Assembly (NCBI GenBank): GCA_035571275.1
Contig: DATMKQ010000105.1
Coordinates: forward strand, 21,684-85,683
Origin: Trebonia sp035571275
GTDB lineage: Bacteria > Actinomycetota > Actinomycetes > Streptosporangiales > Streptosporangiaceae
Length of the DNA stretch: 64,000 nt
Direction of reading: 5' to 3'
This document shows, piece by piece, positions 40,858 to 48,547 of this stretch. The first letter of the stretch is position 1; the number at the start of each line of letters is the position of its first letter. Position numbers and translations under genes: made by a program. Below the pieces are notes generated by a model. The model did not search any database and had not been told where the DNA came from. It worked only from the letters and a program-made list of their open reading frames with translations.

Positions 40858-43041
40858 GTGGCAACCGGCAGAAGGATGGGCCGAAAGGCGCCGCCGGTGA
40901 ACGTGACCGTTAACTCGTCGGTGCGCACCCTGATCCTGGGAGTCGACAGGTCCGGCCGGATCGTTCAGCACGATCGCACAGCTTCTAAGATTCTCGCACG
41001 GTCCTCTAGCGACTTGCTCGGGGTTCACCTAATCGACATCACATCACAGGCTCGTGACCAGGTCGGGATCCTCCTCGACGCGGTGAAGTCCGAGCGGGAG
41101 GCGAACACCGTCCTGACGGTCGCGCTCGCGAACGGGAGCACGGCCGAGACGGTCGCCTCGGCCAAGCCGATGCAAACCGACGACAGCAACCTCGCCGCGA
41201 TCGTCATCCTGCAGATCCCGGTGCCCAGCGCCGAACGATTCGTCGACCCGGCGCTGATGCGCGACATGCTGCTGCGCGACACGTTCACCGGCATCGACGA
41301 CACCCTCGACTTCAGCGACCTAGCCGAGAAGCTGATGGCCAGGCTGGTACCCGCGTTCTGCACCGCGGGCGAAGTGCTGGTGCTGGAAAGCCTGGTCGGG
41401 GACAACGAGATGCCGGCCCACGGGCCGGACGGCAGCAACCCGCTGCGCCGACTTGCCGTGGTGCACGACCAGAAGGACCCGGCCTGGCAAGCCGCCTTCC
41501 CCACCGGCGAGATCCTCCGGTACCCGGACGGCTCGCCCTACGCGCGCTGCATCGGGTCGGGCACCGCCGTCCTCGAGCACTCCATCTCCCCCGAATCGGC
41601 GCGCAAGCTCGCCAAGGCGTGGCGGCGCAAGCCGGTCGCCAACCTCCTGTCCGACGTGTCGATGCTGCTGTTGCCGATCCTCACGAAGGAGGCGACGCTG
41701 GGGTTCTTCTGCTGCATCAGGCAGGAGGACACCCGCCGGTTCGACGCGTACGACCAGGAGATGGGCATGGAGTTCGCGTCCCGTGCCGCCGTCTTCTTCG
41801 ATAACGCCCGGCGGTACAACCGCGAGCACGCCACCGCCCTGACGCTGCAGCGCTCCATGCTGCCGACCGGGTTGTCGGCGCCATCATCCGTCGAGGTCAA
41901 GCACAGGTACCTGCCGGGCAGCAAGCTTGTCGAGGTCGGCGGCGACTGGTATGAGTCGATCAAGCTGCCCGGCGCGCGGGTAGCGCTCGTCGTCGGGGAC
42001 GTGGCGGGGCACGGTGTGCGCGCCGCCGTCACCATGGGGCGGTTGCGCACCGCCATCCAGACCCTGGCGATGCTGGAACTGCCGCCCGCCGAGTCGCTGC
42101 AGCAGCTCGACGAGCTGATGCACACCCTCGGCGAGCGCGAGCCGCACTTCGCGACCTGCGCGTACGCGGTGTACGACGCGGTGACAGGAGAATGCGAGCT
42201 TGCCGTCGCCGGGCACCTGCCGCCGCTGATGGTCTACCCGGACGGCCGCAGCGAGCTGCTCACCGTCACGCCGTCGCCGCCGCTCGGTGTCGGCGACGGG
42301 CTCATCGAGACGCAGCGGTTCAACGTCGAGGACGGCAGCCTGTTCGTGCTGTACACGGACGGGCTGGTGGAGAGCAGGGACAGGGACATCTCCGACGGCC
42401 TGGACCGGCTGAAGGGCGCGTTCGGTCCCGACGCGTACAAAGCGCCGCTCGAAGACCTGTGCAAGGCCTCGCTCGACGGGGTGTACTCCGACGCCCAGCG
42501 CGACGACATCGCGGTGCTCATCGCCCGGCTGCGGCGCATCCCCGAGGATCAGCGGATCTGCTGGAAGCTCGAGCCCGAGTTTCCGTCGGTCCGCGAGGCC
42601 CGCGTGCATGTCCGCGACCCGCTGCTGCGCTGGGGCCTGGAAGACCAGGTGCATGTCACCGAGCTGCTCGTCTCAGAACTCGTCACCAACGCGATCAAGT
42701 ACGCGAACGGCGAGATCCTGCTGCGGCTCATCCTGGAGACCGACAGGCTCACCTGCGAGGTGCACGACTCCTCCCCCGCGCTGCCCCGAGTGCTGCAAGT
42801 GGACAAGGACGCGGAGAACGGGCGCGGGCTGCACGTCGTGTCACAGCTCGCTACCCGGTGGGGAGCGCGGCGGACCCATACGGGGAAGGTCGTCTGGTGT
42901 GAGCAGACCGTCCCCGAGGCGGTCAAGGAGGCGCTGACCGCCGCGTCGGTCGCGCCCGTGGCCGCCCCCGCCATGCCCGACGAGGTGTCGCCGCTCGAAG
43001 CACTGGCCGCCGAGGCGGAAGCACTGGCGCTGCCGGGGTAA
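40858..43041 (+). CDS. PAS-GAF-PP2C (SpoIIE-type) phosphatase with C-terminal HATPase (RsbW-like) domain
   Basis: 727 residues from a GTG at 40858 with AGGAG six bases upstream; the frame is open to a TTG at 40816 without a ribosome site. Domains: a PAS-like sensor (residues about 15-110, ILGVDRSGRIVQHDRTASKIL), a GAF domain (about 140-320), a PP2C-type phosphatase (YLPGSKLVEVGGDWYES, LVVGDVAGHGVRAA, FVLYTDGLVE, RDDIAVLIARL) whose Asp residues bind manganese, and a GHKL ATPase (ELLVSELVTNAIKYANG, ENGRGLHVVSQLA). Such switch proteins sense a signal, dephosphorylate an anti-anti-sigma factor and phosphorylate it or bind a sigma factor, controlling stress sigma factors. No sigma or antagonist gene lies nearby. 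Confidence 0.9.
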   Translation: MATGRRMGRKAPPVNVTVNSSVRTLILGVDRSGRIVQHDRTASKILARSSSDLLGVHLIDITSQARDQVGILLDAVKSEREANTVLTVALANGSTAETVASAKPMQTDDSNLAAIVILQIPVPSAERFVDPALMRDMLLRDTFTGIDDTLDFSDLAEKLMARLVPAFCTAGEVLVLESLVGDNEMPAHGPDGSNPLRRLAVVHDQKDPAWQAAFPTGEILRYPDGSPYARCIGSGTAVLEHSISPESARKLAKAWRRKPVANLLSDVSMLLLPILTKEATLGFFCCIRQEDTRRFDAYDQEMGMEFASRAAVFFDNARRYNREHATALTLQRSMLPTGLSAPSSVEVKHRYLPGSKLVEVGGDWYESIKLPGARVALVVGDVAGHGVRAAVTMGRLRTAIQTLAMLELPPAESLQQLDELMHTLGEREPHFATCAYAVYDAVTGECELAVAGHLPPLMVYPDGRSELLTVTPSPPLGVGDGLIETQRFNVEDGSLFVLYTDGLVESRDRDISDGLDRLKGAFGPDAYKAPLEDLCKASLDGVYSDAQRDDIAVLIARLRRIPEDQRICWKLEPEFPSVREARVHVRDPLLRWGLEDQVHVTELLVSELVTNAIKYANGEILLRLILETDRLTCEVHDSSPALPRVLQVDKDAENGRGLHVVSQLATRWGARRTHTGKVVWCEQTVPEAVKEALTAASVAPVAAPAMPDEVSPLEALAAEAEALALPG

Positions 43042-43069
43042 AAGCACGCCTCCGTTCGGGATAGTCCGC

Positions 43070-44929
43070 CTATTCCACCGTGACGCTCTTGGCCAGGTTG
43101 CGGGGCTTGTCGATGTCGCGGCCGAGCTTGGCCGCCGCGTGGTAGGCCAGGATCTGCAGCGGGACGTTCAGCAGGATGGGCTCGAGCTCAGGTTCCACCC
43201 TGGGCACCCGGATGACGGCGTCGGCGAGCCCGTCGGGTATGTCGGTGCTTGTCACCGCGATGACGGGGCCGCCGCGCGCCTTGATCTGCTCGATCGTGGA
43301 GATGTTCTTCGCCACCAGGTCGTCGCTCGGGACGATCACCACGCTCGGCATGTCGGGCTGGATGAGCGCCAGCGGGCCGTGCTTCAGCTCGCCGGCCTGG
43401 TAGGCCTCGGCGTGCACGTAGGAGATCTCCTTGAGCTTCTGCGCCCCCTCGCGGGCGACCGGCCAGCCGCGCACCCGGCCGACGAAGAACATGTGCTCGG
43501 CCTCGGCGTAACGGCCCGCGATCGTAGCGATGTCCTCCTCGCCCGCAAGCATGCGGTTGACCTGTTCGGGAAGGGTGCGCAGGCCGTTGACGACGCGGTG
43601 GCCGCTCCCGGCGGACAGGTCGCGGACCCGGCCCAGAAGAAGGCCAAGCAACGCGAAGCTGACGGCCATGTTGGTCAGCGCCTTGGTGGAGGCGACCGCG
43701 ACCTCGGGGCCGGCATGCAGGAAGATGCCGCGGCCGCATTCGCGGCCAATGGCTGACCCGACGACGTTCACGGCGCCGATCACCTGGCCGCCCTTGCGCT
43801 TGAGCTCCTGGACCGCCATCAGCGTGTCGATCGTCTCGCCGGACTGGCTGACGGCGACGTACAGCGTGTCCGGGTCCACCACAGGCGAGCGGTACCTGAA
43901 CTCGCTCGCCGGCTCGGCGTCGGCCGGGATGCGGGCGAGCTCCTCGATGACCATCGCGCCCATCTGGCCGGCGTAGTAGGCCGAGCCGCAGCCCAGGAAC
44001 TTGACCTGGCGGATCGAACGGAGCTCGCGGGCGTCCAGGTTGATGCCGCCAAGCCGTGCCGTGGCGAAGCGATCGTCTAGCCGGCCCCTGAGCGCGCGGC
44101 GCAGCGCGTCCGGCTGCTCGTGGATCTCCTTGCGCATGTAGTCCTGGTACGGGCCGAGCTCGTAGTCGTCAACGTCCGCGTCGACGGTCATCGGGGTCTT
44201 CGCGGGACTGCCGGTTTCCCGTCCATTAAGCGACGTCGTGCGGTAGTCGGTCGCGCGGATCGTCGCGACCTCGCCGTCCTCCAGGTAAATCACCTGGCGG
44301 GTGTAGCGGACCAGCGCGGCCACGTCGGAGGCGACGAACATCTCGTTCTCGCCGAGGCCGAGCACGATCGGGCTGCCGTTGCGGGCGACGACGAGCTGGT
44401 CGGCGTTCTTCGTGTCCAGGACGACGAGGCCGTAGGTGCCCTCGACGCGACGGAGCGTGCGGATGACCGCGTCGTCGAGGCGGCCTGGCGCGGCGCCGGT
44501 GGAAGCGTTTTCCGCCGCGGCTAGCTCGGCGGCGATCAGGTGGGCGAGCGCCTCGGTGTCGGTGTCGGAGACCAGGCGGACACCGTTGGCCTGGAGCTGT
44601 TCACGGAGCTGTTCGGCGTTCTCGATGATGCCGTTGTGCACCACCGCGATCCGCCCGGCGGCGTCGGTATGCGGGTGGGCGTTGACCTCGTTCGGCTCGC
44701 CGTGCGTGGCCCAGCGGGTGTGACCGACGCCCAGCGTCGCCTTGGTGTTGCTCCTGAGCTTGTCGCGCAGGTCCTGCACCCGGCCGGCCGTCTTGGTCAC
44801 CTGGAGACGGCCGCGGTGCACTACCGCGAGGCCCGCCGAGTCGTAGCCGCGGTATTCCAGCCGGTGCAACCCCTCGACAAGGACCGGTGTCGCATCCCGC
44901 TTGCCTACGTAGCCAACGATGCCGCACAC
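43070..44929 (-). CDS. glmS: Glutamine--fructose-6-phosphate aminotransferase (isomerizing)
   Basis: 619 residues starting MCGIVGYVG, the N-terminal nucleophile Cys2 exposed after Met removal. The glutaminase domain includes YRGYDSAGLAVVHRG, HTRWATHGEPNEVNAHPH and EGTYGLVVLD. Two SIS domains bind the sugar phosphate: GCGSAYYAGQMGAMVIEELA and FVGRVRGWPVAREGAQKLKEISYVHAEAYQAGELKHGPLALI, the latter holding the active-site Lys/Glu/His. The C-terminal PRNLAKSVTVE is the family end. It makes glucosamine-6-phosphate for peptidoglycan and amino sugars. A 92-residue gene precedes it by 27 bases on the same strand, so the two are likely co-transcribed. It is convergent with the phosphatase, 28 bases apart. 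Confidence 0.97.
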   Translation of the reverse strand: MCGIVGYVGKRDATPVLVEGLHRLEYRGYDSAGLAVVHRGRLQVTKTAGRVQDLRDKLRSNTKATLGVGHTRWATHGEPNEVNAHPHTDAAGRIAVVHNGIIENAEQLREQLQANGVRLVSDTDTEALAHLIAAELAAAENASTGAAPGRLDDAVIRTLRRVEGTYGLVVLDTKNADQLVVARNGSPIVLGLGENEMFVASDVAALVRYTRQVIYLEDGEVATIRATDYRTTSLNGRETGSPAKTPMTVDADVDDYELGPYQDYMRKEIHEQPDALRRALRGRLDDRFATARLGGINLDARELRSIRQVKFLGCGSAYYAGQMGAMVIEELARIPADAEPASEFRYRSPVVDPDTLYVAVSQSGETIDTLMAVQELKRKGGQVIGAVNVVGSAIGRECGRGIFLHAGPEVAVASTKALTNMAVSFALLGLLLGRVRDLSAGSGHRVVNGLRTLPEQVNRMLAGEEDIATIAGRYAEAEHMFFVGRVRGWPVAREGAQKLKEISYVHAEAYQAGELKHGPLALIQPDMPSVVIVPSDDLVAKNISTIEQIKARGGPVIAVTSTDIPDGLADAVIRVPRVEPELEPILLNVPLQILAYHAAAKLGRDIDKPRNLAKSVTVE

Positions 44930-44956
44930 GTCGCGTTCTCCCTATCTCTCGCTCGG

Positions 44957-45235
44957 TCAGCCATAGACGATGCGCCGCAGCTGGCGCCCCGACAACTCCT
45001 GGGCGCCGAACCTGCGGGCGTTGAGCTCGGCCGCGATCTGCGGCCAGATCTCGTCGTTCTTGCGCTGTTTGCGCTTGAGCTCGTCATGCCGCCGGCGGAC
45101 GAAGTCCTCGACGGTCTCGGCGAAGTACGCCGTGACATCCGCCACCACCCGCGTGGCTGTCGCCTCGGGCAGACCGGTGGATTCCGCGATGTGGCGGACT
45201 AGATCCTGCGGATACGGCTCGTTCATGACGATCAT
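44957..45235 (-). CDS. Small conserved-looking protein upstream of glmS
   Basis: 92 residues from the ATG at 45235 (another ATG at 45226). It is highly helical and basic: NEPYPQDLVRHIAESTGLPEATATRVVADVTAYF, then FVRRRHDELKRKQRKNDEIWPQIAAELNARRF, ending ELSGRQLRRIVYG. The middle/late segment IxxELNxRRx...LSxRQLRRIVYG resembles the helix-turn-helix ends seen in recombinase or small regulatory proteins, so DNA binding is possible but unproven. It lies 27 bases before glmS, with a 24-bp palindrome 34 bases upstream of its own start. I do not recognise a named family. Confidence 0.6.
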   Translation of the reverse strand: MIVMNEPYPQDLVRHIAESTGLPEATATRVVADVTAYFAETVEDFVRRRHDELKRKQRKNDEIWPQIAAELNARRFGAQELSGRQLRRIVYG

Positions 45236-45268
45236 CAGTGTGACAGCGCCTAGCTCCTTATCGCAAGA

Positions 45269-45292
45269 ATCCTGCCCGATATCGGGCAGGAT
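45269..45292. promoter_or_regulatory. Perfect 24-bp palindrome upstream of the 92-aa gene/glmS operon
   Basis: Each half is ATCCTGCCCGAT (45269-45280) and its exact complement follows (45281-45292), with GATATC at the centre. It lies 34 bases upstream of the start at 45235, a position fitting an operator near the promoter of the glmS unit. A loopless palindrome is not a good terminator, so a dimeric repressor site is more likely. Confidence 0.6.
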
Positions 45293-45359
45293 CCCGCGTC
45301 TTTGCTGTGTGAGCCACGAGCTTACCCCGCGCGACGGAGCGACGGTGACAGAATGCGGA

Positions 45360-45392
45360 CACCCCGGCACAGCGACGCGCTGTGTCGGGGTG
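45360..45392. terminator. Terminator-like stem-loop downstream of the nickel transporter
   Basis: The arms at 45360-45374 (CACCCCGGCACAGCG) and 45378-45392 (CGCTGTGTCGGGGTG) pair over 15 positions with a single mismatch and a 3-base loop. It lies 160 bases beyond the NiCoT stop on the minus strand. No T-run follows, as is common in high-GC actinomycetes. The remaining bases of 45236-45552 hold nothing else I can identify. Confidence 0.45.
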
Positions 45393-45552
45393 GAGATCGG
45401 CGATGGGAGCGGCGCGAGAGCCGCGAGAGAGATTCGGGGGCGACCGCCGCCTATGGGGCGGGGAGCGGCGGCGGCCGACCCAGATGCACCAGCCGCGTTA
45501 GCGGGGTGCTAAGTACGAAACGCCGGCCAGGGCCTGGGCGTTACGCCTACTT

Positions 45553-46671
45553 CTACTCGGCCGCTTCTGGCAGTTCACCGGAACGGTGCAGCCCCTGAGG
45601 GAAGCGCTGCTCGATCCGGAAGGCACGCCACACGAACAGGGCTATCGCCCAGGTGGCGACGAACAGGCCGACGATGAAGAACCCGAGCGTGTTGATGTTC
45701 AGGCTCTCCACCCAGGTCCAGAACGGGCCGCCAAGCTGGAATTCCTGACCGAGCAGGCCTGCCAGCTCCACCGTTCCGATCAGCAGCGCGACCAGCACGG
45801 ACAAGCCGGTGATCGTGATGTTGTAGTAGATCTTGCGCACCGGGTTAGAGAACGCCCAGCCGTAAGCGAAGTTCATGAACGAGCCGTCGATCGTGTCGAG
45901 CAGGCTCATGCCCGCCGCGAACAGCACGGGCAGGCACAAGATCGCGTACCACGGCAGGCCGCTCGCCGCGCCTGTCCCCGCGAGCACCAGCAGGGCTACC
46001 TCGGTCGCGGTGTCGAAGCCGAGGCCGAACAGCAAGCCGACCCCGTACATTTGCCGCGGGCGGCGTATCGACCGCATCAGCTTGCCGAAGAACCTGGTGA
46101 CTAGGCCCCGTTCGTTGAGGTGCGCCTCCAGCGCCTGCTCGTCGTAACGCCCGTGCCGCAGGCCGCGGAAGACCTTCACGATGCCCGCGAGCACGACGAG
46201 GTTGATCACCGCGATGAGGTAGAGGAACACGCCGGACACGCCGGTGCCCACGACCGTCGTCACCTGGTGCAAGCCCGATGATCCGTTGCGCACCGGGCCC
46301 GCCACCGCGCGGATGCCGAGCGCGAGCAGCAGCGACAGCACGAACACGACAGAGGAGTGACCGAGCGAGAAGAAGAACCCCACGCTGAGCGGGCGCTTGC
46401 CCTCGGCCATGAGCTTGCGCGTCGTGTTGTCGATGGCGCTGATGTGGTCGGCGTCGAACGCGTGCCGGGCGCCTAGCGTGTACGCGGTGAGCCCGATCCC
46501 GACGCCGAAGGTCTGGGTGCCAATGCTGTAATGGCCGGGAACGACCACCGAGAGCAGCGTGACCCAGCCGACTACGTGCAAACCGATGACGACCGAGGAC
46601 ATGGCGCCGGCGTGCAGCCACTCGCGAGGCGTGAGCGAGGTTCTGATCGTGTGCAGGCGGGCCCGGTCCAT
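45553..46671 (-). CDS. Nickel/cobalt transporter, NiCoT family (HoxN/NixA-like)
   Basis: 372 residues from the ATG at 46671, a membrane protein of about eight helices. Signatures are the metal-binding helix II motif RHAFDADHISAIDN (H-A-x4-D-H), FFSLGHSSVVFVLSL in helix III, LGFDTATEVALLVL in helix V and GMSLLDTIDGSFMNFAYGWAF. These are diagnostic of secondary high-affinity Ni/Co permeases. The frame is open further upstream to 46719, but that part covers a Nur-box-like site, so the ATG after it is preferred. It likely supplies Ni for urease, hydrogenase or Ni-SOD elsewhere. It appears monocistronic. Confidence 0.93.
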   Translation of the reverse strand: MDRARLHTIRTSLTPREWLHAGAMSSVVIGLHVVGWVTLLSVVVPGHYSIGTQTFGVGIGLTAYTLGARHAFDADHISAIDNTTRKLMAEGKRPLSVGFFFSLGHSSVVFVLSLLLALGIRAVAGPVRNGSSGLHQVTTVVGTGVSGVFLYLIAVINLVVLAGIVKVFRGLRHGRYDEQALEAHLNERGLVTRFFGKLMRSIRRPRQMYGVGLLFGLGFDTATEVALLVLAGTGAASGLPWYAILCLPVLFAAGMSLLDTIDGSFMNFAYGWAFSNPVRKIYYNITITGLSVLVALLIGTVELAGLLGQEFQLGGPFWTWVESLNINTLGFFIVGLFVATWAIALFVWRAFRIEQRFPQGLHRSGELPEAAE

Positions 46672-46702
46672 CTCCCCAACGCTACTTCGCAGCGGTTCGT
46701 TA

Positions 46703-46719
46703 TTGCAAGTAAGTCGCAA
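46703..46719. promoter_or_regulatory. Nur-box-like operator (nickel uptake regulator site)
   Basis: TTGCAA-GTAAG-TCGCAA matches the Streptomyces Nur box tTGCaa-N5-ttGCAA with one substitution in the second half (TC in place of tt). It lies inside a wider dyad (TATTGC ... GCAATA). It is 32 bases upstream of the NiCoT ATG, where Nur would block transcription when nickel is plentiful. Seen directly in sequence; the regulator assignment rests on the published Nur box and gene function. Confidence 0.65.
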
Positions 46720-46755
46720 TAGCGAACTGACGGCGCGGGGCGGTCAGCGCAGGTG

Positions 46756-46807
46756 CGGATGCGCGTGCGGGTGCATGATCGCATCCGTGGCGTGCCACAA
46801 CGGGCAC
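46756..46807 (-). terminator. Two stem-loops after the diguanylate cyclase gene
   Basis: Arms CGGATGCG (46756-46763) and CGCATCCG (46780-46787) enclose 16 bases, and a smaller hairpin GTGCC/GGCAC occupies 46792-46807. Both lie within 60 bases beyond the GGDEF gene stop on the minus strand. They probably end that transcript before the NiCoT promoter. Confidence 0.4.
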
Positions 46808-46813
46808 TAAGAG

Positions 46814-48178
46814 TTACTCCAACGGACATAAGGAAGGGCCGCTTGGCTCCCCCTCGACAACCCCCACGTGCCGCTTGAGCCCGGCGTCCAGTCCCATGTC
46901 CCGCTCCACCGCGGCCACGGCGATCCTGTTCCTGCCAGTCTGCTTCGCCGCATACAGCGCGGAGTCGGCCGCGGCCAGCAGGTCGGTAAGCTCATGGCTG
47001 GCCCCGGTGGCCATCGCCGTGACCCCGATAGAGATGGTCAGGCTGACACAGGCGGCCGTCGGCCTGTCGTCAACAGGAACCGCAAGGCTTTCGACGTAGG
47101 CCCGCAGTCGCTCGGCTACCCGGCACGCGTCGCTTTCGCTGGTCTGCGCGAGCAGGAGCACGAACTCTTCCCCGCCGAACCGGCCGGCCCGATCGTAGTC
47201 GCGCAACTGGCTCGTGAGGGCCTCGGCGACCGCCCGCAGCACCTTGTCGCCGACCAGGTGCCCGTGGGTGTCGTTGACGGCCTTGAAGTGATCGATGTCC
47301 ACCAGTGCCACCGCGAGCGGGCTCCGCGTCCTGATCGACCGGGACAGTTCGCTCTCGGCTTCTCTCTCCCAGGTGGACACGTTCAGCAGACCCGTCTTCG
47401 AGTCGACGCGGGACTGCGCCACGAGGGCGGGGTGCATGAGGAACCGGCGGACGAGCAGGACCGTAGGAACGGCGAGCACCACGAGCGCGGGGCTAAGCGC
47501 CACCGTAAGCGTGATGAGCACGCCGAGATCCAGTTCCGCGAAGTCATCCTGCAGCGCCTTGCGATTCAATTCGTAGTCCCGGATCCGGACTTCCGGATCA
47601 GACAATTTCACCGCGGCCACGATAAGGAAGTGATGCGCCCGGCCGAAGACGACCTCGCAGGTCGCCACCGTGACGGCCCAGGTGAAGGCGTGCATTCCTG
47701 ATCCGACCACGGGACCGGCGAATGACGCCGGGACCAATCTGAATGTGGCCGATGCCGCCGCGTAACAAATACTAATAGAAGCGCCAGTGAAAACCCTCCG
47801 GTACATGACGCCGCGATGTACGAACAATTGCGTAACAGCAAGCAAGGCGATAGGCATCAACGCGACATAAAGCGGTGGCAGCAATATCGCGGCGGGAATC
47901 ACCCACACCGTGCTGAAGTCACGAGTCGCGCCGCCGGTCGCGTAGGCGATCCGCGGCGTGGATCCCACCGAGATCATTCCGCAGCACAGCAAAAGGAGGA
48001 ATTTCAGTACGTCGAACAGGTGCCAGTCGGTACGGGAGGCTGTGAAGCCGATGACGGCGAGCGCGACAACAGGGGGCGCGGCGACGTACCACCGAAGCAA
48101 CGGAGGAAGCCGCCACCAAGGCCAATCTCTTGCCGCGACACTCGCCTTGAGGCGGCAGGTGATGGACGAGGCTAGCAT
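46814..48178 (-). CDS. Membrane-anchored diguanylate cyclase (GGDEF)
   Basis: 454 residues. The first ~270 form a polytopic sensor of about seven to eight helices (LLRWYVAAPPVVALAVIGF, DVLKFLLLLCCGMISVG, VLITLTVALSPALVVLAVPTVLLVRRFL). The C-terminal GGDEF domain has DSKTGLLNVSTWEREA, ALVDIDHFKAVNDTHGHLVGD and an active-site GGEEF (residues 335-339). Five residues before it is RDYD, an RxxD inhibitory site, so it should be a product-inhibited active cyclase that makes c-di-GMP. The signal is unknown. c-di-GMP controls development in streptomycetes through BldD. It is monocistronic; upstream 48179-48547 looks like promoter region with no convincing gene. Confidence 0.9.
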   Translation of the reverse strand: MLASSITCRLKASVAARDWPWWRLPPLLRWYVAAPPVVALAVIGFTASRTDWHLFDVLKFLLLLCCGMISVGSTPRIAYATGGATRDFSTVWVIPAAILLPPLYVALMPIALLAVTQLFVHRGVMYRRVFTGASISICYAAASATFRLVPASFAGPVVGSGMHAFTWAVTVATCEVVFGRAHHFLIVAAVKLSDPEVRIRDYELNRKALQDDFAELDLGVLITLTVALSPALVVLAVPTVLLVRRFLMHPALVAQSRVDSKTGLLNVSTWEREAESELSRSIRTRSPLAVALVDIDHFKAVNDTHGHLVGDKVLRAVAEALTSQLRDYDRAGRFGGEEFVLLLAQTSESDACRVAERLRAYVESLAVPVDDRPTAACVSLTISIGVTAMATGASHELTDLLAAADSALYAAKQTGRNRIAVAAVERDMGLDAGLKRHVGVVEGEPSGPSLCPLE

Positions 48179-48547
48179 CTTCCACCGTTCTGTGCGTGAC
48201 GCCTGCGTCGACGGTCTAGTAGCAGCACACCGTAAATGACTAGCTGCGTATAGCTACCATAACCCATCTATGCCGGTCGAGGTAACTATTGCCGAGAGAT
48301 TTGGCCACATCTGCGGACAACTAGGAGCTAAATAGTGTCTACGTGCGAACCATGCGGAGGCATATTCACGCTCGAGTTAATGGAGTGAGCGTTGGGTTAT
48401 CTGTGTCTGGTGAGGCGGGAGAGGAGAAAATGCGGTGCGCACCCTTGTTTGGATCTGAGTTACCAAGGCTCCAGAAGAGACAGCACATATCTCTCGGAAA
48501 GGAAGAACTATCATGCGCGACACGTGGACGTGAACCCGGACGTCATT

